Origin: Chara braunii
Taxonomy: Eukaryota > Streptophyta > Charophyceae > Charales > Characeae
Length of the DNA: 54,404 nucleotides
Direction: 5' to 3'
NCBI GenBank assembly: GCA_003427395.1
Contig: BFEA01000007.1
Span: 2,591,260 to 2,645,663 of the forward strand
The notes under the pieces were generated by a model. The model was not told the origin of the DNA. It saw nothing but the letters and a program-made list of their open reading frames with translations, and did no database searches. This document shows, piece by piece, positions 20,365-30,639 of the stretch. Position numbers and translations under genes: made by a program. Position 1 is the first letter of the stretch. Every line of letters starts with the position of its first letter.

Positions 20365-21421
20365 TGCAATAACCTGCTCCAATACGCTATGCTTCATCGT
20401 GGACTAGAGGCCACCCCCGCAGGCCATAGAAAAAAAGCCTATCGGCCCTTTGCCCGACAGGGGTGAGAAACCAGAGCCCTGAGACGTGGCTCAGCAGCCC
20501 TGCACCCGACAGTTTACCGAAAGTCAGCTGTACGAGGCCCACAAGTCAAAGTCTGCATGGACCCAGCCTAGGTCGCCGGTCAGACACACACACTTGAATG
20601 TATGCAGGTATCCAGAAAGCATACGGTCCAAATGGAAGTCTGCAACTGTAAAAGATGCAGGCCGTCGGCTGCGAGTCGATCTGAGCCTCCGTGGGTGAGG
20701 GACCAGAGGCAGGTCAACCTCGTCAACACTACTTATTGACCCTGCCTCTGGGAGTCGACATTCAGTCTTCCCTTGCTGACTTGACGCTGGCTCAACGCTG
20801 GCTTGATGCTGGCACTGTGCGACGACGACGCGAGACTGCTGCATTCGCGTGCTGGTGCCTCTCTGCTCTGGCGCCAACTGTCTTCTGGCTTGCTGAAATG
20901 GCGCATGCCACGCTGTCTACATTGCTAATGTGGCCCAAGCCACGCTGTCTTCAACATTGCTGACGTGGCACATGCCACACTGTCTTCATTGTCGTTTGGG
21001 ACGTGACAAGGAGGGAGATCGGGATCTGTGTATTGGTTGAGTGAGAGGAGACTTACCTGTTGCTGATGTCAACATTGCGTGCTGCTGTGACGTCTTCAGG
21101 GGAGAACTGTGCCACGTGGCACTTCAATGTGATCAGACCTTGTCAGGCTCGTTTCTTGGACACTGACTGTTGACGCGGAGGAGAGGGAGGCCCGAAGAAG
21201 AAGAAGTGGAGTGGTCGTTGATGGATACTTTTCTCTCCCACCCTCTTTCTCCCCCTCTTCTCCTTCGTCCACTGGTTAAGAGACATCGTATCACAGATCA
21301 CACTTCATGGTTATTGGAGACATTATTCAGCGCTGAGTTATCTTGTACTTTGACACTTGACGAGTTTTCTCCAGACTGGGTTCATTACAGTAATGGTGAT
21401 AATGATGATAAAATAATATAG
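20365..21421 (+). mobile_element. Possible 3' LTR of element 3 and adjoining sequence
   Basis: A purine-rich GGGCCGGCAGGAG (20352-20364) precedes TGCAATAACC, and the bases before it align with those before the LTR of element 4. The end of this LTR cannot be set. Inside, a tandem repeat at about 20898-20992 has three copies of a unit of about 35 bp containing GCCACGCTGTCT and TGACGTGGC. Confidence 0.4.
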
Positions 21422-22310
21422 TGAAACGGTATTCACCAGTTCGAAGTAGCTGATGTAGGACCCAGGGTTCGATCCCTAGTTCCCCAACTTACCTGTGTAC
21501 AATACCTGTGACAACTTGAAGAATTGAACCTGCGACCTGTAGAACAGCCAGTGGTAAGTAGGTCTGTTGTAGGTCTTAGGTAGCCAGGATTTGATCCATA
21601 GACCTGTAGAGTAGAAGTCCAGCTGCAGTCCTTCTAGAAGGTTGGCAAGTGGTCAAGTGGTGTGACTAAAGCAAGCCCATGTTGGAGACGAGGACAAGTG
21701 GCAAGGGCAAATAGTAGGACCCCAGTGCAACTGCACTGCGTCGTAGGGTTGTCACTATGCAGTCATGGGAAAGTCTAGAAAGTACCAGTNCGGTCCAGCA
21801 AGTACCACGGGGGGGACTGTGTGCATCATGGGCCAGGGATACAAGGCAGACCAATGCAACACAGAAGTATAAATCAAGAGGCTGCGTCCAGCCATTCATT
21901 CATTCCTGCGGAAGCTCTGTGGAAGCGCTGCTCGGGCGTCTTGTGCAAGGGAGGTCTGCAGATGGCCTGAAGACGAAGTGGGCAGAAGTTAGTGATAGGC
22001 TAGTTAGCTGTTAGTGGCCATGCGCCATAGCCATAGACAGTTAATGAGTGTGTGTGTGTGTGTGCAGTGGTTGGCGTGCATGGTATCCAGGGTGATCCGG
22101 AGTCGAGTTGCGTGTGAACTCTGAGTCGAACGTGTAAGTGTGGGCGCCCAGCGCCATAGTCAACTGAAGTAAACTTGGATTTGAGTTGAGTTGCAAGCTA
22201 CCATATCTCCGAGTTTGAGTTGGGTGCACAGCGCCAAGTTATTCTCATCTGTTGCATGCATGTTTGAGTGTGAATTTGCAAGACTGATTTCAATAGTAGT
22301 GAATCTACAG
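21422..22310 (+). mobile_element. LTR of the element 4 family, probably solo
   Basis: It begins TGAAACGGTATTCACC, matching the start of the element 4 LTR on the minus strand at 48217 (TGAAACGGTTTTCACC). The match continues through TATAAATCAAGAG, the probable TATA box, and an ATTCATTCATTCC segment to about 22260. The sequence after it shows no primer-binding site or gag. The right boundary is uncertain. One ambiguous base lies at 21790. Confidence 0.75.
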
Positions 22311-22464
22311 ATAATATAAGATGGAAATTTCATAATCACAACGGTCAGGACATCTGTTAAAATTGGAACGATACAGAGGAGTTTAGAGTGGCCCCTGTGT
22401 GAGGAGGACACATACATTGAGGAATCATCCAAACTTGTAAGACAATTAAAAAGGAAAAATTAAA

Positions 22465-22699
22465 GAGGAACCCATGGATAACAAATGACAAAAAAAGGAA
22501 TTCAGTGTGAGTTGGGGAATGGCCGTCTGTAATCTCCCCCCAATGCCAGCCAGATGCCTGTTATTTGCATTGCAGTAAAAAAACAAAGAAGAAGCCATGG
22601 ATGAAAAATGACAAAAAAGTGCAATTTAGTGTGAGTTGGGGAATGGCAGTCTGTCATTTCCCCCCAATTCCACCCAGATGCCTGTTACTTGCATTGCAG
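22465..22699. repeat. Tandem duplication ending in a candidate splice acceptor
   Basis: Two copies of about 112 bp (22465-22575 and 22587-22699) share GTGTGAGTTGGGGAATGGC and both end in TTGCATTGCAG, a good plant-type 3' splice site. They lie directly upstream of the first recognised exon. Confidence 0.85.
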
Positions 22700-22761
22700 T
22701 TCAATTTTGCATGTCGATGGAGTTCACCGATGCTTCATTTTTGTGATTTGCTGAGTGGTGA

Positions 22762-23048
22762 TTGTTGGTATGCGAACCCGTTTTCAAGTTGCTTGTGGCA
22801 ACAGTGAAAGAGGAGTTACCTCGGTCAGAGACCTCAATCCAGATGCTCCGACGTGATTTGACAAAAGATAATGCGGTCTCAGGAAGCAGTGAGCACGCGG
22901 ATAGCAGATCCTCGGTAAGTCATCCAAGAGAACCTGTCCATGAATGCGAGCAATGGTGCCCCTCACAATCTTTCCAAGACTTTCATGTATGTTCACATCA
23001 CAGACAGTAGTAGTAATGGGGGGGCGAGGGGATGGCGAGATGCACACA

Positions 23049-23099
<51 letters not shown>

Positions 23100-24144
23100 A
23101 TTGGTTTTGGTGTGCCTTTCAGATTATGGGTCAAGACGGTTGTTATTGCACATATAAATTTGAACGACTTGGAGCAATGGACCACTGGTTCTTGATGAAA
23201 GAGGCTACTTGTCTTCACCTGTGCAAGCTTCCTGAGCTTCTGAAACAATAGTAGCAAAGGGTGTGAACATCTTGGGATCGACACCTCTGTTCCCTGCTGA
23301 ATGGGAGTTGTCCAGTGTTTAACCAAGTTGTTCCCCAAACTGCAATATTCTGATGTAAGCAGATTGCTGCCAAGGCAGTTAATGAGAAATGTCCGCTGTC
23401 AAGTTCATTGTGAGTTTGTGCTGTAGGTGGTCGATGAGTACACACTTTGTTCTGGTCAAGTTGTTCCCCAAACTGCAATATTCTAATGTAAGCAGATTGC
23501 TGCCAAGGCGGTTAATGAGAAATGTCCGCTGTCAAGTTCATTGTCAGTTTGTGCTGTAGATGGTGGATGAGTACGCACTCCGTTCTGGTCAATGATTGTC
23601 TTGTTACTGAATCTGTGAGATTGTTCTTCGGTCCATGCTGGTGAAAGCAGAGGAGCAGTTTTGATACGGTTGGGAGCAATGGGGCATCTCTTGCTGGGCA
23701 AAGTTTGTCCACCATACTGAGCCCAAGAGGAGCTGATGTACTGGCAATGGCTTCATCAGCCATGAACTCGTCTTTGCGAGATGAAGATTCCGGCAAAGGG
23801 GCTGGGGTGGAGAGTGAGGGCAAGCTTTCATCAATCCCTCCCACTCCCACTGCGAAGTTTCTTTCTGTACCTGGTGGAAAGGCACTGTGGCAGAACATGG
23901 GTGGGAGTGCCAATGGCACAACACCATGGTCCTCAGAGAAAGTGAGGGGTGATGGCGGTAGTACAGCAGAGTCATCGGGGGAGTCTGCTCCCCAAGCAGA
24001 TGGAGGCAGGGAAGGTGGGTGAACTGTTTCTCTCCCTACATACTTGGTTTTAACCAGGACTTATTTGCCAGGTTCGTAATTCTTTGCAGGAAAAAGCATT
24101 ACAATGCAGCCAACATGTCGGATGAATCCTAGCTTACATGCTGC

Positions 24145-24203
<59 letters not shown>

Positions 24204-26380
24204 ATGTGGGGGGGGGGGGGGGGGGGGGGGGGGGGAACGACCGTCTGTCTCTGCTCCACCAGCTGTGTAGGAAGAACTATCCTTGCTTTGCTGGTGATGT
24301 CTAGGTTGTGTACACGAGGTGTTATGCACAGTGACTTGGCCAAGAGTGGTTTCTCGCATGCAGCTGCTTATCTCTTTTCATTTGTATCTTTTCTATTGTC
24401 ACTTCAATGTTATCCAGATGCAAATGCCCTTGCTTGTCTTCGTTCATCATTGCTAGCTGAGGCTGGGGGAGGCGGGCCAAAGACCGGCCGTCTCTGCTCC
24501 ACCAGCTGTGTAGGAAGAACTATCCTTGCTTTGCTGGTGATGGCTAAGGTTGTGTACACGAGGTGTTATGCACAGTTAGTTGGCCAAGAATGGTTTCTCG
24601 GATGCAGCTGCTAATCTCTTTTCATTTGTATCTTTTCTATTGTCATTTGAATGGTATCCAGATGTAAATGCCCTTGCTTGTCTTCGTTCATCATTGCTAG
24701 CTGAGGCTAGGTCTTCGGGGAGGAGGGCGCGAAGATGGACAACTGATTTTGATGGAATAGGTGGCATCCATGATGGGTTGCAGAGACTAAGAATGTCAAC
24801 TGACGAGCGTTCTTCTCCTGCTACCAGAGGCCTTTCGCAGTCGACAGACAACAGTCTACGTGCACTTGCATTGGAGGGGGAAGACCAGGTGTATGGCCTT
24901 GATGAACCAGGGTGCGCAGGCAGAGGCAGGCCATCTGTAGCCATTGCTCCACACCGACCACTGGAAGAGAGCAAACAGGGAGAGGAAAGTGATAGCAGTA
25001 CAAAGCTTCTGGTTGAGAATATTGAAAGCAATGGTTCACAGGTCGGCCCAGGAGACGGCGTTCCTAAACAAGTTGACACAGATGCAGAGTCAGCTGGGAA
25101 AAGTTCTTGTAGCGGGCCAGGAATGAAGCCTCCCCCTTCGATGTCCCCTGTCCGCACGAACTCGAAGGCCAATCGAATGGGGATTGGCTCCTGGTTCCGG
25201 AACAGACCTCACGGAAAGTCAATGACAGGTCTGGGGCAGTTGAGGGAGAGATCTGAGAGCATTTCTTTGTCTCCAGGGGGAGTTTCAGATGCCACTGGAT
25301 CAACCACAGGATCTGTCATCAAAGGGGCGGGACAAGTTCCAGGATACATGGCTACACCACGGAGGAGTCTTAGCTCTGCACCAAGTCTTGGGAGCTCATC
25401 TGTGAAGTCAAGCCTGGGTGGTGCATCAGTGAAGGCCTCCATGTCAGGGTTATCGGGGAAAGGAGGGATGTCAGTCGCACCGTCAAGAACAATAGGAGGT
25501 ATGTCAGTCACCCCGTCAAGAACAATAGTACCTTACTCTCCAGGGAGAGTAAGCGCTGTTCAATCACCTGGAGGGCCGCGTAGCAGGAGAAGCTCTGGGA
25601 GCTCTGTGGGAAGCTCTCCACCTGGATTAAATGGTGACCTTAGAGTTGGAATAAAGCAGGACATGAAGAGTCAAAGGCGAGCAGAGCTGCATGAGTACTA
25701 TCCCAAGAAGGAGGATTATTGGGCGGCATCCCCTCGGAGGTCAAGTTCTGGGAAACCTTGTGTGGCTGGGAGATCAACCTATCTGCAGACAACACCTCTT
25801 ACCCTGGACTCCGACACTGTAAATGCATTCCGTGGTGAGGATACCGGCTTTGATTTGCTTGGTGAGTGCCTATAAACCCGAATACCAAATAAACAGTTTT
25901 CAATTCTTATCCCCCAACACACTGGAGCTTTCCAGCCGTGGGCCATCTACGTGACCCCAGCTGGTGTGTTTCGACCGTGCGATGCTGATCCCCGACTGGT
26001 GATTGACCTACAACTTTCTGACCTCGACTGGCTGCCACATTGTAGGCTGTCGTGCAATTGGACAATTTGAGACGTTCGGTGTAAAAATTTGTAGTGCTAA
26101 TTGTGGGCGGTTGATGTTGATGGAGCATCGTGAGACGTTGGATATAAGCCGTTTGTTGCAGGGGGGCATCAGATGGACTTAGCTTTTCGTCATGGTTCTT
26201 TTTTTTTTTGTTGCAGGGGGGCATCAGATGGACTTAGCTTTTCGTCATGGTTCTTTTTTTTTTTTCCTGGGAAGCATTAGTCCGGTTCCTATTCCCCCGG
26301 CAAGTCATATGAACAAGATTACATCAAATACGCACACACACTCCCTCCCGTCTGGCCGAAGGGACCCTGATCAGCAATGA
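22762..26380 (+). CDS. Four-exon gene for an unrecognised serine-rich protein
   Basis: Four open segments connect through GT-AG introns with matching phases. Exon 1 ends at 22914 (donor GTAAGT, phase 0). Exon 2 is 23651-24014 (donor GTGGGT, phase 1). Exon 3 is 24662-25861 (donor GTGAGT, phase 1). Exon 4 is 26217-26380 and contains the stop. The start of exon 1 is not fixed and no initiating methionine is assigned, so upstream exons are likely. The protein is rich in Ser, Gly and Pro with several SPR- and TPR-like sites, and has no recognised domain, signal peptide or membrane segment. It shows no similarity to gag or pol and no frame damage, unlike everything around it. Non-coding tandem duplications fill the introns. 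The exon model is inference from splice signals and needs transcript support. Confidence 0.6.
22789..22914 (+). CDS. Inferred exon 1 (visible part)
   Basis: The frame is open from 22762 and codes for VKEELPRSETSIQMLRRDL and then a serine-rich end. Candidate acceptors are the AG before 22789 or the AG before 22805, and the choice is open. The exon ends before GTAAGT with complete codons. Confidence 0.5.
23045..23098. repeat. (CA)n microsatellite in intron 1
   Basis: About 26 CA repeats lie within the inferred first intron. Confidence 0.95.
23324..23590. repeat. 133-bp tandem duplication in intron 1
   Basis: Copies at 23324-23456 and 23457-23590 are about 95 percent identical, sharing CCCCAAACTGCAATATTCT and GAAATGTCCGCTGTCAAGTT. 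Each holds a GTAAGC and a GTGCTGTAG that could act as weak splice sites. Confidence 0.9.
23651..24014 (+). CDS. Inferred exon 2
   Basis: The acceptor is GAAAGCAG before 23651 and the frame is open upstream only to 23645, so the acceptor is well placed. It codes for a Ser/Gly/Pro-rich stretch including SSFDTVGSNGASLAG and IPPTPTAKFLSVPGG. The last base G at 24014 starts a codon that is completed by AT of exon 3 to give aspartate. Confidence 0.6.
24148..24235. repeat. (TC)n, (TG)n and poly-G run in intron 2
   Basis: About 20 TC repeats change into TG repeats and then an uninterrupted run of about 29 G. Frames on both strands here are compositional. Confidence 0.95.
24241..24713. repeat. 247-bp tandem duplication spanning the intron 2/exon 3 border
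   Basis: Copy 1 is about 24241-24487 and copy 2 about 24488-24713. Both contain a pyrimidine-rich tract, TATCCAG and the first codons of exon 3 (ATGYAAATGCCCTTGC). The duplication therefore copied the 3' splice site and about 45 bases of exon. Confidence 0.9.
24662..25861 (+). CDS. Inferred exon 3, main coding exon
   Basis: This 1200-base exon has a single open frame. It begins DVNALACLRSSLLAEARSS and contains a basic patch with GIGSWFRNRPHGKS, two imperfect repeats (GGMSVAPSRTI and GGMSVTPSRTI), and near the end a more conserved-looking charged segment, AELHEYYPKKEDYWAASPRR. Composition is Ser/Gly-rich and it is probably disordered. Several SP and TP sites could be phosphorylated. It ends before GTGAGT; reading on would add only three residues before a stop, so an unspliced end is possible. 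Confidence 0.65.
26153..26262. repeat. 55-bp tandem duplication of a splice acceptor
   Basis: Two copies of TTGTTGCAG followed by GGGGGCATCAGATGGACTTA lie with acceptors ending at 26161 and 26216. The copies are separated by a T run that also serves as a polypyrimidine tract for the second acceptor. Confidence 0.9.
26217..26380 (+). CDS. Inferred exon 4 with stop codon
   Basis: Joined to exon 3 in phase 1, the frame reads GHQMDLAFRHG and then a short proline/serine tail, ending in TGA at 26378-26380. The weak coding character makes this exon less certain than exon 3. Confidence 0.35.
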
Positions 26381-26467
26381 GTGCGCCACAGATCTGGAGG
26401 ATTGACTGTCAGCTTGCCTGTCCCTGAAATTCCTCGCAGGCTCCTCTATTGGGGCCTGTCAGATATG

Positions 26468-27021
26468 CTAGTCTTCCAAGAAACCAGGTAACTTAATACA
26501 CTGAATTGGCATTGGAGAGTCATATATCCCTGTAGTCCTGTTGTCCAGCCTGTAGAGAAGCTCTTGTTCTTTGGGAAGTCTCTGAGTTATGCCACTCCTT
26601 CCATCTGATTTGGCAGAGCGTGAATGTCGGCTATCTTCCCGTTGACCAACCATACCGACCTGAACTTGGAAATTACTTCTTGTTGCTTCTCCGGGTTTTG
26701 CCGAATCTGGAGTTTGAACTTCTTCCATTGGCATCGAATATCCGTCTCTGTAAAGAGTCTCGTTGATGCCCAGACCTGCTCCTCCTGATTACTGGATTTT
26801 TCAATGGTGGCTGAATGGGCAGCGGCATAGCTGCCTTGTGTTGACCTTGGGAGCGACATAGCTGCTTTGGGTTGTCCTTTGGGTAGAGCCCTCAGTACTC
26901 TGTCATAGCCTCGGCCTACATGAAGAGGAAGAGGAAGAGGAAGGGTGGCCATGGCTATGGTGGATCTCATGTTGTGCCTGCAGTAGAAGAGGGATTCGGA
27001 CATTGATTCTGGTTCAGCCAT
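26468..27021 (-). other. Unrecognised open segments
   Basis: Two overlapping frames on the minus strand cover this stretch (27021-26587 and 26734-26468). One has a charged helical segment IRCQWKKFKLQIRQNPEKQQ. I do not recognise a family, and no splice structure is evident. It may be part of a degenerate transposon or a gene fragment. Confidence 0.2.
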
Positions 27022-27279
27022 TCAACATTGTTATTGTTATTTCTTGTTTGAATAAGAGGGGAGGAGATAAGGAGGAGGAGAGTGGTTGGCGAAGGAGAAT
27101 AACATTGTCATTGGCCTATGCTGGAGTACATCATCTTCTTCTTCTTTCTTTCTTCTTCTTCTTCTTCTTTCCCTGTCTCTCCTCTCAAGTTCATTCATGT
27201 CTTTTTGCAATTGGACGGCATTGTACTTTCTGATGAAGTATCGGAGCGAATTCTACTTGCTGGCGAGAGTTGACTTTGC

Positions 27280-27335
27280 CGGCATAACCCTAACCTAAGT
27301 GGTACCTAGGGTTAGGGCAGGAGGTTAGGGTTAAG
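27280..27335. repeat. Inverted telomere-like motifs
   Basis: CCCTAACC is followed within 30 bases by AGGGTTAGGG and GGTTAGGGTT in the opposite sense. It is too short to show telomeric origin. Confidence 0.4.
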
Positions 27336-27369
27336 TGGGGCAGCGTGGTGAAAGGGAAGCTGCTATCGC

Positions 27370-27648
27370 GTGGCAGGGTCGACATTAGACCGGGCCAGGT
27401 TGCTAGAGTGCATGTTTGTGGTGGCGAGACACAAGGTGGGACTTGTGATGCAATTCGAGAGAGGCACAGTGAAGGGCACCTACAGCTGGAATTTGGACTT
27501 CACGGAAGGCAAGGAGCGACTTAGGGCTCCCCTCAAGTTAGGCGAGCTTGAGGGTGTCAGCCATATCTGCACCTATGGACTGCAAGTTACTACTTTGGTC
27601 TTCAACATCGACGGGGGATTCGGCGATGTACTTTGGGGTAGATGTTGA
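27370..27648 (+). other. Unrecognised open segment
   Basis: A 92-codon frame with balanced composition (for example FERGTVKGTYSWNLDFTEGK) ends at 27648. It has no similarity I recognise to gag or pol. It could be an exon or a fragment; there is no supporting context. Confidence 0.25.
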
Positions 27649-28567
27649 CCCTCCTAGATGATAGGACACTAGTGTAGAGGATGCTAATTGGGTAAGGAGG
27701 ACTATGTGAGAGAGGGGTGAGTTTCTTTCATCTCAAGAGCTCGGCCACTCAGGTAAGTGTCGTGTCGCAAGGGTGCCCATTTGTGTGTGCATGGAATTGA
27801 CTGCCTGTTGGGGTATTATGGGTTCTTCCTCCATCCTCCATAGTCTTGATCTTGTGTGAAGTGTGTGAACTACTTACTCACTTGAAGAGTGAATGAATGG
27901 AGTATTTTGTGTGCCATGCTATATCTTTCTACGGTGCTTTAGTTATTTGATTTTGAACGGCTGTAGTCTGTAGGTTCTTTCTGGGGCTAAAGTTCGCTTT
28001 TCAATTCGGTAGGGGCAGAGAGTAGGACTTTGTGGAACTCTTGTTGGTTGGGACCCGGTTTTGACTCCACTGGGACCATTTGGGACTCAGTGGGACCAGA
28101 GGCCCAAACGAGAAGGACCCCTCAGGCCCAAATCTGTTGACGTTAGTTACCTTGCTCTATCTAATTGGGACTCGGAGTTCATGCTTTCGGACCAGGACAC
28201 TCGGTGCTGAGGGGATCTCAGCTGTGAGACGTTTCAACGGACTTCACCGCACGTTCCGCCGCCTGACTCGCACCTTGGACACCACTCAATTCTCTCTTGC
28301 ATTGTGTAGTACACTGTGAATTTGATTTGTTGCGTCTTTATAGAGCCGAGTCTGGCTTGGCTTAAGAGGACCTCATACGTAGTCGGACAAGAATGTGTTG
28401 CAGAATCAGATCTCTCTGATCATTTTTATTTTTTATTTTTTTTGGGTATTTTGACTGCTCTTCAGTCCAAATGAATTGCCGCTCTGGCTAGGAGTTTTAC
28501 CTTCTCGTCTAATTGCTTTTAAGATGCTTCTTTCATTGGGTTCGTTAAATATGCCTGCGTCTATGCG
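27649..28567. other. No gene recognised
   Basis: Mostly unique-looking noncoding sequence. Between about 28045 and 28170 the hexamer TGGGAC recurs at short spacing, the complement of a motif that is abundant at 31990-32345. Confidence 0.5.
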
Positions 28568-28572
28568 ATGGC

Positions 28573-28617
<45 letters not shown>

Positions 28618-28834
28618 AGAGAGAGAAGAGAAAGTTTTTGAGTGTTGCTCTCGAGGGGGTGAGGAGAGGAAAGAGGAGTGCTCGTCCCAGAACTGTGAGA
28701 AAGTACGGACCACTCTTGGGAGACTTGTTGATACNGTTGCTCTCGAGGGGGTGAGGAGAGGAAAGAGGAGTGCTCGTCCCAGAACTGTGAGAAAGTACGG
28801 ACCACTCTTGGGAGACTTGTTGATACCCTCATCC
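28568..28834. repeat. (AC)n microsatellite and 91-bp duplication around an unknown base
   Basis: The (AC)n run covers about 28572-28612. The segment from GTTGCTCTCGAGGGGGTGAG at about 28644 is repeated almost exactly after the N at 28735. An N at the joint suggests an assembly overlap rather than a real duplication. Confidence 0.7.
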
Positions 28835-28849
28835 TCCAGTGTGACGTCT

Positions 28850-29269
28850 GCAGTGGAATGGAAGCTGCAAATGGACGTTGCCTCTGAGGCAGAAAAAGCG
28901 CAGTACCAGTTCTTTTATGAAAAAGCGTTAAAGAGGGAAGAGGAAGAGAAGGAGAAGGACAAGGGAGACCAAGTAAAGGCTCATGAAGTGGTCTTCAGTA
29001 CCGTGCCCGCCTTAACTGATGTTGAGGTGGAAGAGAAGAATATACCACTTCTCAGGGCTTTAGTAGATGTCCGGGCTTTTGAAGACCATACTGGCCAACT
29101 CTCAAAGGTGTTTGAAGAACTCGAGAAGTTGCGCAAGGATATGGCCCTGATGGCGCAGCAGCACCGTGACCAGCTGCAACAGTTTGCTAACATGCAGCCA
29201 GCCCAAAGTGTCCTTTCGTTTGCTTACCCTTTTTTTAGTGCTGCGTGTCAGTCCGTTCTTTCCACTCTA

Positions 29270-29300
<31 letters not shown>

Positions 29301-30330
29301 CTTCTCTTCTTCTTTGAGTGTGGTCAACAGCCTATTCGGATCTGCAGCAGGTCCAGACCCCGTTGTTGTTGTTGCTGTTGCTGCTGCTGTAGTGGCAAGT
29401 GGCAGTACAGGGCATTTTGGAACTGTTGCAGCCCTGAATTCGGACCCAGCAATCGTTGGTCCTAGCTGCAGCTTTCCCTACGTGGATAGGAAGGCGGCAC
29501 ATATTCGGTCTAAATATGACGGAAAGGACGACATTGAATCTTGGATCAGCTCTATGCGATCCTACTTTGATGTGCTGGGGACACCCGCGATTACTCAGTC
29601 GTTGGTCCTATGGACCAATGTGGAAGCCGTGGTAAGAGGCTCTTCTTAGAAGGTCCAAGTTGTACAGTCAGGCTATAAAAGTACACCTGAACAAATGGTT
29701 GAAGGCTACACCTATATTTGCACTCGAGGATCTTTTGATTAAGCAATATGCTGATCCACATGCTGCATCCAAAGCTAGACTCAAGCTTGACATGCTCAAG
29801 CACAGCAAGTGGACGGACACCATGCATAGTCTGCAGCAGTATGTTAGTAAACTCTTTGGTGCTCCTGATCTGGAGATGATTGCGAAGTCTTGCTTGGATG
29901 TGATTGAAGGTACAATTCCGTCTACTGTAACATTGCCTGGGGCTCGGACTCATAACATATAGAGATTGGCTTTCCCTCATGCGGGATTTAGTGAAGCTGG
30001 AGGCACAGGACATCTACTGTAACACATCGCCCGGGGCTCGGACTCGTAACATATACAGCTCGGCTTTCCCGCATGCGGGATTTAGTGAAGCTGGAGGCAC
30101 AGGACCTCTCGGGTGGATAGGGTGGCAAAAAGACCACCAGCCGCAAACGGTTTCCGGGCAGCAACCGTTTTGCAGCGCACGATCAACTTGAGGTTGACGA
30201 GGAGGCCTTCACAGAGGCCCCTTCTCTTGGTGACGATGAAGAGCAAGACTGCGAGGCATCTTGCTCTTCGTCAGCCCATGAGTCCGACTATGTAGATGAT
30301 GATGAATCAATGAATGCCTCTGAGAAAACG
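28850..30330 (+). pseudogene. Element 5 gag
   Basis: The N-terminal part is a coiled coil (28870-29210) with KALKREEEEKEKDK. It runs into a (TTC)n tract at 29267-29313 that would encode poly-serine. After a frame change the capsid-like part follows: KYDGKDDIESWISSM, then LEDLLIKQYADPHAASKARL and FGAPDLEMIAKSCL. Stops at 29647-29649 and 29960-29962 interrupt it. No zinc knuckle was found. An acidic stretch near 30240-30320 precedes the protease. Confidence 0.7.
29921..30106. repeat. 92-bp tandem duplication in gag
   Basis: Copy 1 (29921-30012) and copy 2 (30013-30106) share GGGCTCGGACTCRTAACATA and GCGGGATTTAGTGAAGCTGG. The two differ by two bases in length. Confidence 0.9.
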
Positions 30331-30639
30331 CAGTGAAAAACAACACTAACACCATTCACCTCCCCAAGGGAGCAAAGATTCCACCCAAACCTGAGGATCT
30401 TGCCACAAAACCATGGGTAGATCTCTGGATTAGTGGAAGTGAGTGGAAACACAAGATGAAGAAAGTAGTTTGCCTGCACCAAACCGGGAAACTCGGTCCA
30501 ACATGCTTCAGATTGCAACAGGGAAACCAGCAGAGGGGGTAGAGATATCATCAACACTCTCTACAGACGGAGAGGCTGATCATGTAAGTGCAGATCCTTC
30601 ACCGGATTTTGATTCTACTCCCTTGATACCCCATCTAAT

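Noticed and set aside
27280-27335. Interstitial telomere
   Set aside because: Only a few TTAGGG-like units in opposite directions; too short to claim.
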